DNA of 64,000 bases from Paenibacillus urinalis (GTDB lineage Bacteria > Bacillota > Bacilli > Paenibacillales > Paenibacillaceae): the NCBI RefSeq assembly GCF_028747985.1, contig NZ_CP118108.1:4159501-4223500 (forward strand), read 5' to 3'. Below are positions 9,371 to 18,379 of this stretch, in pieces. Below the pieces are notes generated by a model, which saw only the letters and a program-made list of their open reading frames with translations, had not been told where the DNA came from and made no database searches. The position numbers were made by a program, and so were the translations under genes. Within the stretch, counting starts at the first letter, position 1. Every line of letters begins with the position of its first letter.

Positions 9371-10504
9371 TCAATACACAATGGAGTTGATTAGATTTTT
9401 AATAGAGGCTACCGGTTCGGTTCCTAGTTCTGTTCGATATAAATCTTCTAGATTCTGATAAAAGCGGAGCGCTTCCTTCTCCCTCCCCAGCTCTAAGTAG
9501 ACTTTTATTAATTCTCCGCCAATATCCTCACGAAAAGCGTCTATCTTGATAATTTCCTCATAAAAGTATAGAGATCGCTCGCTTTGATCTGTTTGTCTAT
9601 AGTATTTGGCGGCGTATTCAAGCATTTTTATATAGTCCTGCTCAAGCTCTAACCCCCAGCTGCTCGCCCATTCGTATGTTTTTCCTTTTAGAAATGGTCC
9701 GGTATACAGCTTCACGGCTGATTCTGCCTGCTCAATTTCATAAATGCGACTATTGCTTTGCTGTTTCATTAAACGATCAAACTCATATATATCACAGGAC
9801 AAATACCTTTCATCAATACGAATCTCATTTCTAGTTGCTTGGATAACGGATGCTCCCTTATAGCAGCCATTAATGGCTTGACGAATATAATACAAGGTGG
9901 AATTCAGATTTTTCCACGCTTTTTCAGGCTCAAAATTTTTCCACAAGGTATCTATAATTTCTTCTCGGCTGACTGTTCTTTTGTGCAGCAAAAAAGCAAA
10001 TAATTCTTCCGTCTTGGGGCTTCTCATCTTAACCCATTCTTTTTGATGACTACTTTGATATACTTTAAAACCGTCAAACATTTCAACCTTCAAGAATAGT
10101 TCTGAGGACTCTGCAGGCAAGGTCTTTTCTCGAACCTTAGTTGAGATGGTTCTCCGGATTTTGTTTAAAGTCACCTCTACTCGCTGTGCCGTGACTGGCT
10201 TTAACAAATAATCAAGTGCATTGATTTCGAAGGCTTGCACGGCATAATCATCGTATCCGGTTACGAAAACGACCTCTATAGATTCATGGTGATGCTTCAG
10301 ATACTTGGATAGCTCCATTCCGTTTAATTCAGGCATTGATATATCCAAGAATACGATGTCCACATGATTTGCTTCTATATATTGAAGGGCATCCTTAGAA
10401 TTTAAATACGTACGTGAAATCTCTATTTCATCATGATCCGTCAGCAGCCTTTTTAATCGATTAATAGAGAGCTCTTCATCGTCCACAATAACAGCTTGCA
10501 GCAT
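9371..10504 (-). CDS. Response regulator with BTAD/SARP-like output domains
   Basis: A 377-residue protein. Residues 1-120 form a CheY-like receiver: acidic pair in VIVDDEE, phospho-acceptor in FLDISMPELNG, Thr in FVTGYDD, and Lys in YLLKPV. Residues about 145-245 resemble the winged-helix DNA-binding domain of SARP/OmpR regulators (RSPKTEELFAFLLHK, NLNSTLYYIRQAI), and about 250-377 the TPR-like BTAD domain (AESAVKLYTGPFL, EEIIKIDAFREDIGGELIKVY). It begins three bases after the hybrid kinase gene, so the two form a tight operon and a cognate pair. The target may include the SLH protein gene downstream, an inference from position only. Confidence 0.88.
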   Translation of the reverse strand: MLQAVIVDDEELSINRLKRLLTDHDEIEISRTYLNSKDALQYIEANHVDIVFLDISMPELNGMELSKYLKHHHESIEVVFVTGYDDYAVQAFEINALDYLLKPVTAQRVEVTLNKIRRTISTKVREKTLPAESSELFLKVEMFDGFKVYQSSHQKEWVKMRSPKTEELFAFLLHKRTVSREEIIDTLWKNFEPEKAWKNLNSTLYYIRQAINGCYKGASVIQATRNEIRIDERYLSCDIYEFDRLMKQQSNSRIYEIEQAESAVKLYTGPFLKGKTYEWASSWGLELEQDYIKMLEYAAKYYRQTDQSERSLYFYEEIIKIDAFREDIGGELIKVYLELGREKEALRFYQNLEDLYRTELGTEPVASIKNLINSIVY

Positions 10505-10507
10505 TAG

Positions 10508-13500
10508 TTAATTACTCCTTCTCATGTAATCCGGATCAGCCGGAATGTGGAACATAATTTGTGTCCCGACTCCCTCCGCGCTGATAACCTCAAAGTCAAT
10601 ACCGTAGATCAGTTTGATTCTCTGTCCAATATTCCACAGGCCTACACCTTTTGTCTCCGTCTGGGGAGATAGAATCTCCTTAAGCTTCTTCTCACTCATC
10701 CCACAGCCATTGTCGGATACGGAAATGAGCATTATATGATCCTCCTGCTTCCTCACCATCACATTCACAATTCCTCCACTCGAGCTCGACATCAGCCCAT
10801 GTCTGATTGCATTCTCGACTAACGGCTGTAGGATGAGGGGTGGAATTTGAATAAATGGATCCGCGTCAATGTCATACTCTACTTGAATTCGATTGCCAAA
10901 CCTTGCTCTTTCAATATGGACATAAGCTTCAACCAATGCTAATTCTTTCTCAAGCGTAGTGAACGAATCCAGCTGTTTAAAATCAAAGCTGTTTCTTAAG
11001 TAACTGGAAAGATGAAGCACCAAATCTTCCGCCTGAGAAGGCTCAACGATACATAGCTCAGCTATCGAATTCAAGGCGTTATATAAGAAGTGAGGCTTAA
11101 TTTGTGAACGTAAAAAAGCAATTTCTGCTTCCTTCGCATGTTTTACAGCAGCTTTCATTTTGGTAAGGTTGTTGACCCTAGCAAGCAGTTCCTCTGTCTC
11201 AAATGGCTTTCCGACGTAATCATTCGCACCGTTATCTACAGCAATTCTCATATCTTCCGCCTTATTTCTTGCTGTTAGCATTAATACTGGCAGCTCAAAG
11301 AGCGTATATCTTTCTCGGATTTTTGTTAGTACCTCATAACCGCTCATATCAGCCATCATAATGTCCAAAATAACAAGATAGAAGCCTTGGTTTTTATCCA
11401 GCTCCTGCAGCGCCTGATGTCCATTATTGACCGCAACAATCGAATAACCCTTCAGCTTCAAAGCATTGATTATGGATTGCATATTCGCCAAGTCGTCCTC
11501 GACGACCAATACGGGTTCTTTAATTTCACCCTCCAGATATAACGGATATTGAACTTGTAGGTTTAATGACTCATGAGCCTCCACATCATATTCCTTTGAT
11601 GCTGTATTCCACTCCACTGAATCTATATCCGCCTGCGGTAGAGTAAATGTAAAAACAGATCCTTTTTCTATCGAAGATTCCACTCGAATCTGACCCCCGT
11701 GCAGTTCAACGAGCTTCTTAGTAATACTCAGACCGATGCCTATACCGCTTCGATCGTATTTGGAGGATAATTCAATCTGCTCGTAAGCTTGGAATACAAA
11801 CCGCTCCATACCAGGAGCAATGCCAATTCCGGTATCTCTAACATGAATGACGACCGTATTTCGATGCATCTCAGCACTTATTTCAACTTCACCTACGTCT
11901 GTATACTTCATCGCATTTCCAATCAGATTGTGCAGAATTTGCAGTAATCGATCAGGATCGGCATAAATATCGGGGAAGGCTTCCGAAATGCTATTTATGA
12001 GACGGACGGGCTTGTTCCCGAGTACAAACATCTGCAATTTGATAACCGCATCTACAGAAGCTCTCAGATTCATCTTTTTCTTATGAAGTGTTATATCTCC
12101 ATTCTTCATCTTGGAGTAATCCAACAAATCGTTAACCAGCATAGTTAATCTTCTACCGCTGTTCTTAACAATGGTTAGATTTTGAATCTGTTGTTCGTTA
12201 AGAGGACCTTCAACACGCTTAATGATAGAATCCGTGATACCCACGATTGCACCGAGCGGTGTCTTTAGCTCATGAGATGTATTGATTAAGAAATCATCCT
12301 TGATTTTATCAAGCTTAACCAGCTTGTTCTTCATCTCTTTCATATCCTGATATGCTGTAAAAAAACGAAGTACTACGAGAAATATCATAATGATATTGAA
12401 AATAACAATGTATAATTGCCCGAGCCATAACTCTTCTTTTAGCGAGAATGCAAACAAGAGCAGGTCTAATGAATACAGATTTATAGTTAGCATCCCCAAG
12501 AACAACAACATAGAATTTATCCGCTGATTAGTCATACTTTTAACGTATAAGGTCCCTGCCCTTATCAGCATCCATAAGAGAAGAAACTCGTAAAATACAA
12601 TCACATATACTTGAACTAAAGTGTAGCTTTGGATCGGAAGAAGTACGATGAGCAGTGTAAATAGACTAAGGACGGTGATCGCTATTTTCGCAGCTCTTCG
12701 TGAAATGATATTCTGTTGCAGCTGATTGAAGAGGGCAACAAGTACGATAAAGTAGGTCATCGAGCTAATATCCTTTATTTTGTAGATCCATTCAAAGGAA
12801 AGGCTCGAACCAAGCAGTAATAAGACCCTTTCCCCTACTAGCCCCTGATAGATAGAAAATAGTAAGCATATCAAGGAAAATAGAAGTAATGAATAATCCT
12901 TTTTTCCATTCAGCCCTGCAGCTATGAAGCATACGGCGTATATAACCGCAAGGGTAACCAGGATTGCAATCAAACTGAACTCACGAACGATTAGCTGCTG
13001 TTGATGCTCCATCATATGGTTCAGCTCACCAAAATAAAGGGAAGCAGGAATTCCGGCATTAATATAATCGTAGTTCGCTACATGAACTATAATTTCTATA
13101 TCATCACCAGTAGTTGAAAATCCGCCGATTTGTGGGATATTGCCTGCTGTATAGTCTGTACTGCGCTGAGAGGGCTTCCCATCAGACAGGAGCTTCTCTC
13201 CGTTTATATAAATATTACTTGAAAAACGAATATTCGTTTTTTTTATTGCAAACACCATATCATCAGGAACATTGCTCAGCACCATCCGATAAGTCGCATA
13301 CCCATACGCAGGTAGAGGTTTACCGTTAATACGGCTCTCCGTCCAATCGGAGGGAACTTTCATTATCATTCTGGAAACAGCATCTGATGCGCCATGCCTG
13401 AAGAAGGAAGGGGGAAGCAACTCCCCCCAATAAAACTCCCATTCACCATCCAATTTAATTCTGCCTTCCTGCTCCGGATCCCATTCTGCCAGGTCCATCA

Positions 13501-13615
13501 CTCCGTTACGCACTTGTATATCTTGCCGTGTTTCATTGGTGATAAGAATGGATATGGGAATCAAAGAAAGTAGGACAATAGCAATAATAGAAATCGTTAA
13601 CCATCTTTTATACAA
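10508..13615 (-). CDS. Hybrid sensor kinase: 7TM-DISM, HisKA/HATPase, receiver, LytS-like kinase
   Basis: A 1035-residue membrane kinase. An N-terminal helix (7-27) leads to an outer jelly-roll-like domain (about 30-205, with GEWEFYWGELL), then seven hydrophobic segments (210-425) as in 7TM-DISM receptors. Next is a HisKA domain with SHELKTPLG (His near 450), a HATPase (NLIGNAMKYT; DTGIGI; GIGIGLSITKKL), a receiver (VLVVEDD, ILDIMMADMSGYE, LTARN, GKPF; about 705-825), and a second kinase of the LytS/His_kinase type (SQIKPHFLYNALNSI, near 845) with its own ATPase (QPLVENAIRHG, DNGCGM, GVGLWNI). Two complete catalytic modules plus a receiver suggest an internal relay or signal integration. The partner is the BTAD-type regulator three bases downstream. 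Confidence 0.9.
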   Translation of the reverse strand: MYKRWLTISIIAIVLLSLIPISILITNETRQDIQVRNGVMDLAEWDPEQEGRIKLDGEWEFYWGELLPPSFFRHGASDAVSRMIMKVPSDWTESRINGKPLPAYGYATYRMVLSNVPDDMVFAIKKTNIRFSSNIYINGEKLLSDGKPSQRSTDYTAGNIPQIGGFSTTGDDIEIIVHVANYDYINAGIPASLYFGELNHMMEHQQQLIVREFSLIAILVTLAVIYAVCFIAAGLNGKKDYSLLLFSLICLLFSIYQGLVGERVLLLLGSSLSFEWIYKIKDISSMTYFIVLVALFNQLQQNIISRRAAKIAITVLSLFTLLIVLLPIQSYTLVQVYVIVFYEFLLLWMLIRAGTLYVKSMTNQRINSMLLFLGMLTINLYSLDLLLFAFSLKEELWLGQLYIVIFNIIMIFLVVLRFFTAYQDMKEMKNKLVKLDKIKDDFLINTSHELKTPLGAIVGITDSIIKRVEGPLNEQQIQNLTIVKNSGRRLTMLVNDLLDYSKMKNGDITLHKKKMNLRASVDAVIKLQMFVLGNKPVRLINSISEAFPDIYADPDRLLQILHNLIGNAMKYTDVGEVEISAEMHRNTVVIHVRDTGIGIAPGMERFVFQAYEQIELSSKYDRSGIGIGLSITKKLVELHGGQIRVESSIEKGSVFTFTLPQADIDSVEWNTASKEYDVEAHESLNLQVQYPLYLEGEIKEPVLVVEDDLANMQSIINALKLKGYSIVAVNNGHQALQELDKNQGFYLVILDIMMADMSGYEVLTKIRERYTLFELPVLMLTARNKAEDMRIAVDNGANDYVGKPFETEELLARVNNLTKMKAAVKHAKEAEIAFLRSQIKPHFLYNALNSIAELCIVEPSQAEDLVLHLSSYLRNSFDFKQLDSFTTLEKELALVEAYVHIERARFGNRIQVEYDIDADPFIQIPPLILQPLVENAIRHGLMSSSSGGIVNVMVRKQEDHIMLISVSDNGCGMSEKKLKEILSPQTETKGVGLWNIGQRIKLIYGIDFEVISAEGVGTQIMFHIPADPDYMRRSN

Positions 13616-13677
13616 AAAGTCCGCTCCTTCGCTGTCATGTCACCTATTTATCGGCAATTAAAGAGCTTTGAATTAAT

Positions 13678-13731
13678 AAAAAAGAGCCCCTTCGATAACA
13701 GCACTGCTGCTTATCAAAAGAAACTCTTTAT
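13678..13731 (-). terminator. Rho-independent terminator
   Basis: A long imperfect hairpin on the minus strand (AAGAG...CTCTT outer arms, GATAAGCAGCAGTGCTGTTATC inner part read in two arms) followed by TTTTTTATT. It ends the small acidic-protein gene whose stop is at 13772. Confidence 0.7.
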
Positions 13732-13771
13732 CATCATAATCCTATTCAATTAACAGGCTTGCTCTTCTCGA

Positions 13772-14062
13772 CTAGATTTCTGCCAGCTTCTCCTTACAGA
13801 ACGCATCAAGCGAAGCTAGCTCATCCTCCTCCAGATCAAAATCCAAATATCGATCTGTTACGCTCTCGTACAACTCATATTTAACGATACTGGAATCCGT
13901 ATCGCTGGTTCTATAGATCACTCGAATGTACACCCCATTCTCGGAGTACAGCTCATCATCTTCTTCCACGTCAAGATCAATATGGAATTCATATCGAGTC
14001 CCCGCTAGAATGCCAAACGGATCTTTAATCTCTTCAAATCTGTAGCTACTCATTTCAAGCAT
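13772..14062 (-). CDS. Small acidic protein, probably DUF6509 family
   Basis: A 96-residue, strongly acidic soluble protein (EEIKDPFGILAGTRYEFHID, VEEDDELYSENGVYIRV, DFDLEEDELASLDAF). I connect it with the DUF6509 family from memory; the function is unknown. It has no signal peptide or membrane helix. The SD sequence is weak (GAGG 13 bases before the first ATG); an internal ATG three codons on would also serve. It stands alone with its own terminator. The family name should be confirmed by a profile search. Confidence 0.65.
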   Translation of the reverse strand: MLEMSSYRFEEIKDPFGILAGTRYEFHIDLDVEEDDELYSENGVYIRVIYRTSDTDSSIVKYELYESVTDRYLDFDLEEDELASLDAFCKEKLAEI

Positions 14063-14140
14063 TGCTGCTGCTCATCCTCTCTACCTTTGTGACGCTTTAT
14101 TATATCAGGACAAACCTGAAATCGTAAGAGTCAATCCTTC

Positions 14141-14416
14141 TTATTCATTCTTTTCGCTTTCATGCGATAAATATACGGGCTTAAGTATTTTTTTGCAAGA
14201 AGTCTGCTGGTTCTTCTGTTCATCTATGTAATCTATCATTTTCTCATGATTCATTCCTAGCTGCTCCATAATCTTCTCAATATCAACACGAATGGGATAA
14301 CGATCACGGTTATGCAACTGCCCTTCGCCTCCTCTATTAGATCTTCGAATATCTTCATTGTTCCAAATGATCGACTCTTCACAGTATACGAGCTCAAAGT
14401 GACAACAGTGTGTCAC
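14141..14416 (-). CDS. Possible small protein of unknown function
   Basis: An open frame whose C-terminal half has protein-like composition (RYPIRVDIEKIMEQLGMNHE, KMIDYIDEQKNQ). The longer frame that extends to 14614 overlaps the start of the opposite GNAT-like gene and is not credible. I give a GTG start at 14416; a TTG at 14317 preceded by AGAGGAGG (10-base spacing) has the better ribosome site and would give 58 residues. I recognise no family. It may be a real small gene filling an otherwise empty 400-base spacer, or chance. Confidence 0.35.
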   Translation of the reverse strand: MTHCCHFELVYCEESIIWNNEDIRRSNRGGEGQLHNRDRYPIRVDIEKIMEQLGMNHEKMIDYIDEQKNQQTSCKKILKPVYLSHESEKNE

Positions 14417-14509
14417 TATTTTCTGCTGGAAATTTGAATTAACTACAGTCTTTTTCCTCAATCTCTGATATACTTTAAATATGACAACACGCCAGCAGGA
14501 GGAAGAAAG

Positions 14510-15043
14510 ATGTATAGAAAAGTCGGCACTCAGCAAGAACTCGATATTTTTTATCATATTAAAAAAACAAGCTGGGATGAGAAAGGGTTTGAAATGGAAT
14601 ATGCCGAACCCCATTCAGAGCAATTTCTTTTTTATATAGATGAGGAACCCGGAGGGACCTTTCAATTTACCCCTTATGCATATTCAAGACCTTTTATTAG
14701 AAATAAATTTGACGATATTGTATTAGACGGGATGAATCTCGTGGAGGTCGATAGTTTTGCTGTATTGCCAAGCTATCGCGGCAAGCTCGGAAGAGAAATT
14801 GTCAGCTTCCTGATTCACTATGCCAAGGAACATCAATACACTCATGCCGTTGGAATGGCAGATCCTTACGTATTTGAATTATTTAACCAAACGTATCAGA
14901 TCAGAACAACCCAGGTGCAAGAAGCAGAGTGGTTTAAAGGAGCTTTTGCTATTCCCGCTCTCTTTCATTTACAGGAAGTGTATGAAAAAGCTCCATATGA
15001 ATGGTATAGTCCACCCGAGGAATGGAAAGCGGGTGTTTTTTGA
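14510..15043 (+). CDS. GNAT-like N-acetyltransferase family protein
   Basis: A 177-residue soluble protein. The middle part fits the GNAT fold: a strand with LVEVDSFAVLPSYRGKLGRE, where SYRGKLGRE resembles the acetyl-CoA-binding motif A (Q/R-x-x-G-x-G/A), followed by a helix IVSFLIHYAKEHQ and the strand YTHAVGMADP. The start follows AGGAGGAAAG. Its 3' end overlaps the start of the next gene, so the two are translationally coupled. The C-terminus with EWYSPPEEWK resembles an acyl-homoserine-lactone-synthase-like end, but no quorum role can be claimed. Substrate unknown. Confidence 0.65.
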   Translation: MYRKVGTQQELDIFYHIKKTSWDEKGFEMEYAEPHSEQFLFYIDEEPGGTFQFTPYAYSRPFIRNKFDDIVLDGMNLVEVDSFAVLPSYRGKLGREIVSFLIHYAKEHQYTHAVGMADPYVFELFNQTYQIRTTQVQEAEWFKGAFAIPALFHLQEVYEKAPYEWYSPPEEWKAGVF

Positions 15044-16085
15044 CGTGGACGAGCATTACTTATTAAGGAAGAGAAACAACTGGGTCGTTGCTGTATTTGC
15101 AACGGTCATCACCATCGTACAAATGCTTAATTTTGCACTCGGCATTCCACTGAGGTTTGTACTTACGGTGGAGGGGATCATATTTCTTGTGCTCGTGCCG
15201 ATGACGATTATAGCCAGCTATTCTAAATTTGAAGAGCAGCTTACACCTTATATGAAGTATTTTAATATGATCATCATCGGTATTTTTATGTTCATGATTA
15301 ATCATATAGACCCTCATATGATCAACATCATGACGATGTATTTCTATGTCGCAATCATGGGAATTTACCAGGATCGGTTTATTAATCTGATGACGACGCT
15401 GATTACGCTAGCGATTCTATGCTACTATTTCTTCACCCAAGGTGAATTCATATTTCATTCGACAAACGTGAACGATCTCCTGTATTACATCGTTACTTTT
15501 TGCTTTGTGTCCGTTTCTAATATTATGCAGGCGAAGTTCAACAATAACTTACAGCTTGAGAACCGAAGCAAGACGCAAAAAGTGCTCGAAGCCAAGCAGG
15601 CGATGGAGGATATGCTGTCCCGATTGACAGAATCGGTTCAATCGATTCGTGAATATCAGACCAATCTGAATGCCACCGTAGACACGACCAACCAGCGTTC
15701 TGTCGAAATCGTCTCCTCCATCGAGAACATTTTATATTCTTATGAAGTGCAGAATGAGAACTCGGTCTCGCACCGTCAACAGATGATTCTTATATGTGAG
15801 AAGGTAGAAGCCATGAATGCAGAGCTCGTGAAGCTGCGCACAGCAGGAGAAGACAGTCCTCTGTTAAGCAGCTACGAGATTCTCATGACAGAATTAAAGG
15901 ATATGCTGCAGGTCGCCAAAGAAAGGGCTGAGAACACCGCCCATATTACTGAACAAAATAAAAGCAGTCTTAAAGATGTACTGGACCTCGTATCGACCCA
16001 GCAGCTGGAAATGACGAACTTATCGGAAGGCTTCAATAAGCTTGAGAAGCAAATGAGCAGGATGAATCGTAAAAATCAGGTCTGA
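15033..16085 (+). CDS. Six-helix membrane protein with MCP-like coiled coil lacking the signalling tip
   Basis: About 350 residues from a GTG at 15033 (a second GTG at 15045 is possible); upstream extension to 14820 runs inside the GNAT-like gene and is rejected. The N-terminal 180 residues form about six membrane helices (WVVAVFATVITIVQMLNFAL, FNMIIIGIFMFMINHI, LMTTLITLAILCYYFF). The rest is a long cytoplasmic coiled coil (LTESVQSIREYQTNLNATVD, AENTAHITEQNKSSLKDVLD) resembling methyl-accepting chemotaxis proteins. The highly conserved MCP hairpin (E-I-x-x-I-A-x-Q-T-N-L-L-A-L-N-A) is not present, so CheA/CheW contact in the usual way is unlikely. Coupled to the GNAT-like gene. Confidence 0.65.
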   Translation: MFFDVDEHYLLRKRNNWVVAVFATVITIVQMLNFALGIPLRFVLTVEGIIFLVLVPMTIIASYSKFEEQLTPYMKYFNMIIIGIFMFMINHIDPHMINIMTMYFYVAIMGIYQDRFINLMTTLITLAILCYYFFTQGEFIFHSTNVNDLLYYIVTFCFVSVSNIMQAKFNNNLQLENRSKTQKVLEAKQAMEDMLSRLTESVQSIREYQTNLNATVDTTNQRSVEIVSSIENILYSYEVQNENSVSHRQQMILICEKVEAMNAELVKLRTAGEDSPLLSSYEILMTELKDMLQVAKERAENTAHITEQNKSSLKDVLDLVSTQQLEMTNLSEGFNKLEKQMSRMNRKNQV

Positions 16086-16214
16086 TGTCGTGATTTTGCA
16101 CTCTTTTATGTCATAATCTTGGAATATCCCCGCAGATGGCTGTCATGCTAAAATGTTCCCGAAACGAATCTCATATCTTCTCCATCATAGGCAGAATAAG
16201 GAGGCCATTTTCTC

Positions 16215-17297
16215 GTGGACAAACAGATCAGAACAGCCATCATCGGCTGCGGCGGTATTGCATTTGGGAAGCATTTACCAAGCCTAAGCAAGATCAAGGA
16301 AACAGGTATTGTCGCATTTTGTGACCTCATACCGGAACGGGCAGAAAAGGCAAGAGCAGAGTATGGATTACCGGAAGCAAAGGTTTATACCGATTACACG
16401 GAACTGCTGCAGGATGAGTCGATTGAGGTTGTACATGTATTGACGGCAAACGATACACATGCTGAAATCTCTATTGCTGCACTCAGAGCCGGAAAGCATG
16501 TCATGTGTGAGAAGCCGATGGCTAAACTCGCTGATGATGCCAAGCGAATGACGGCCGCGGCCAAGGAGTCGGGCAAGAAGCTGACGATCGGCTATAATAA
16601 CCGCTTCCGTTCAGATAGCTTGACCTTGAAGAAGATTGTACAGGACGGAACACTCGGCGACATTTATTACGCCAAAGCCCATGCCATTAGAAGACGCGGA
16701 GTACCTACATGGGGCGTATTTCTTGACGAAGAGAAACAAGGCGGCGGACCACTGATCGATATTGGGACTCATGCGCTTGATCTCACCCTGTGGCTGATGG
16801 ATAACTACGAACCCAGCGTCGTTCTCGGCAGATCCTTCCATAAGCTGTCCTCCAAGGAAAATGCCGCAAATGCGTGGGGGCCCTGGGATCCAGCCAAATT
16901 CAATGTTGAAGACTCTGCTGTCGGTCTAATTGTGATGAAGAACGGTGCTACCATTTCGCTGGAGGCAAGCTGGGCACTGAATATTATGGATGTTCAGGAA
17001 GCCAAGACGACCCTATGTGGAACTGAAGGTGGTGCTGATATGGTAAATGGCCTGCGGATCAATGGCGAAACCCATGGCAAGCTGTACCTGAACCAGATCT
17101 CACTGGATGCCAAAGGCGCAGATTTCTATGAGGGCCAATCCGATTCTGCACCTGATCTTGAAATGCGCAGCTGGTATGATGCCATCCTGCATGATACCGA
17201 GCCGCTGGTTACACCGGAACAAGCCTGTGTCGTATCAGAGATCCTAGAGGCCATATATGAATCGAGCAGAACCGGCAAAGCCATTTATTTTGAATAG
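16215..17297 (+). CDS. Gfo/Idh/MocA family NAD(P)-dependent oxidoreductase
   Basis: A 360-residue enzyme. The N-terminal Rossmann fold shows AIIGCGGIAFGKH and later HVMCEKPMAKLADDA, the E-K-P motif of the family; the C-terminal half has the substrate-binding alpha/beta domain with GGGPLIDIGTHALDLTLWLM, where the Asp and His are the usual catalytic positions. The start is GTG with AGGAGG ten bases upstream. These enzymes oxidise or isomerise sugars, inositols or amino-sugars; the precise substrate is unknown. It is first of a three-gene plus-strand cluster with a second such enzyme and an AraC regulator. Confidence 0.9.
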   Translation: MDKQIRTAIIGCGGIAFGKHLPSLSKIKETGIVAFCDLIPERAEKARAEYGLPEAKVYTDYTELLQDESIEVVHVLTANDTHAEISIAALRAGKHVMCEKPMAKLADDAKRMTAAAKESGKKLTIGYNNRFRSDSLTLKKIVQDGTLGDIYYAKAHAIRRRGVPTWGVFLDEEKQGGGPLIDIGTHALDLTLWLMDNYEPSVVLGRSFHKLSSKENAANAWGPWDPAKFNVEDSAVGLIVMKNGATISLEASWALNIMDVQEAKTTLCGTEGGADMVNGLRINGETHGKLYLNQISLDAKGADFYEGQSDSAPDLEMRSWYDAILHDTEPLVTPEQACVVSEILEAIYESSRTGKAIYFE

Positions 17298-17337
17298 TCT
17301 TACCTTACAATAATACAATGGAAGCGAGGACGAAACG

Positions 17338-18354
17338 ATGAGTAAAATGCTAAGGCTTGCGATTCTCGGTTACTGGCATGTCCATGCAAACGATTATGCA
17401 TCGCAGGCAGATGCCCATCCTCTGACTGAAGTTACAGCCATATGGGATGAGGATGTAGAACGCGGACGTGCAGAAGCAGCTAAACGCGGTGTTCCATTCT
17501 ATGAGAACCTGGACCAACTGCTTGCAAGTCCAGATATCGACGGTGTTATTGTTGTTACGAGCACGGCTATTCATCATGATGTCATAACCCGTGCTGCGAG
17601 AGCGAAAAAGCACATATTCACTGAAAAAGTGATCGCGCTTACAACAGAAGAATGTTCGGATATCCTCCAATGTGTGCAGGAGGAGAAGGTGACTCTCACT
17701 GCTTCCCTGCCACGACTGTATGAGCCATATACGCTTAAGGCAATGGAGATTATCGAGAGCGGCAGGCTAGGCCAGCTCACTCTTGTTCGTACCCGGCTGT
17801 CTCATAACGGAGCGATACCGCAAGGTGCTAACCGTCAAGGCTGGCTGCCGGAACGTTTCTTCAGCTATAAGGAGACAGGCGGCGGTGCGATGACCGATCT
17901 CGGATGTCATCCGATGTATTTGGCCAATCTGTTTCTGGGAATGCCAGAGCAGGTTTACGCCAGCTACGGTTATGTGACCGGCAAAGAAGTCGAAGATAAT
18001 GCCGTAGTCCAACTTCGCTATGCGAACGGAGCTCTTGGCGTTGTCGAAGCCGGGTTTGTCAATCGTCATTCCCCATTCTCCTTTGAGATTCATGGTACAG
18101 AAGGCAGTCTTTTCTACTCAGATCATGATCGCAAGCTGTTATACCTGGCAGCCGACGATGAGGGATGGCAAACAGCAGAACTGCCTGATGCAGACCCAAG
18201 TGCCTTTGAGCAGTGGGTAAGTCATATCGAGGCTGGCACGGTGTTTGAAGCGAATTTGGTTATGGGCTCTCAGCTGACGCAGCTGATGGAAGCCGCCAAT
18301 CGTTCTGCCCGAAGCGGAGTGCCAGAGAAGCTGACCACCAAGCTTCCAATCTAA
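17338..18354 (+). CDS. Second Gfo/Idh/MocA family oxidoreductase
   Basis: A 338-residue paralogue of the preceding gene, 40 bases downstream. The N-terminus reads LRLAILGYWHVHANDYASQA, so the glycine-rich loop (G-x-W-H-V-H) is altered from the classical G-x-G-x-x-G. The family motif is HIFTEKVIALTTEE, with E-K-V in place of E-K-P. GGGAMTDLGCHPMYLANLF matches the G-G-G-x-x-x-D-x-G-x-H catalytic block. The two enzymes may act in sequence on one sugar or cyclitol. An AraC regulator follows 26 bases later. Confidence 0.85.
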   Translation: MSKMLRLAILGYWHVHANDYASQADAHPLTEVTAIWDEDVERGRAEAAKRGVPFYENLDQLLASPDIDGVIVVTSTAIHHDVITRAARAKKHIFTEKVIALTTEECSDILQCVQEEKVTLTASLPRLYEPYTLKAMEIIESGRLGQLTLVRTRLSHNGAIPQGANRQGWLPERFFSYKETGGGAMTDLGCHPMYLANLFLGMPEQVYASYGYVTGKEVEDNAVVQLRYANGALGVVEAGFVNRHSPFSFEIHGTEGSLFYSDHDRKLLYLAADDEGWQTAELPDADPSAFEQWVSHIEAGTVFEANLVMGSQLTQLMEAANRSARSGVPEKLTTKLPI

Positions 18355-18379
18355 ACCCTAACGCAAGGAGGCATGCAAG

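Noticed and set aside
14820..15032. Upstream extension of the MCP-like frame
   Set aside because: It lies inside the GNAT-like gene in another frame; the GTG at 15033 is a better start.
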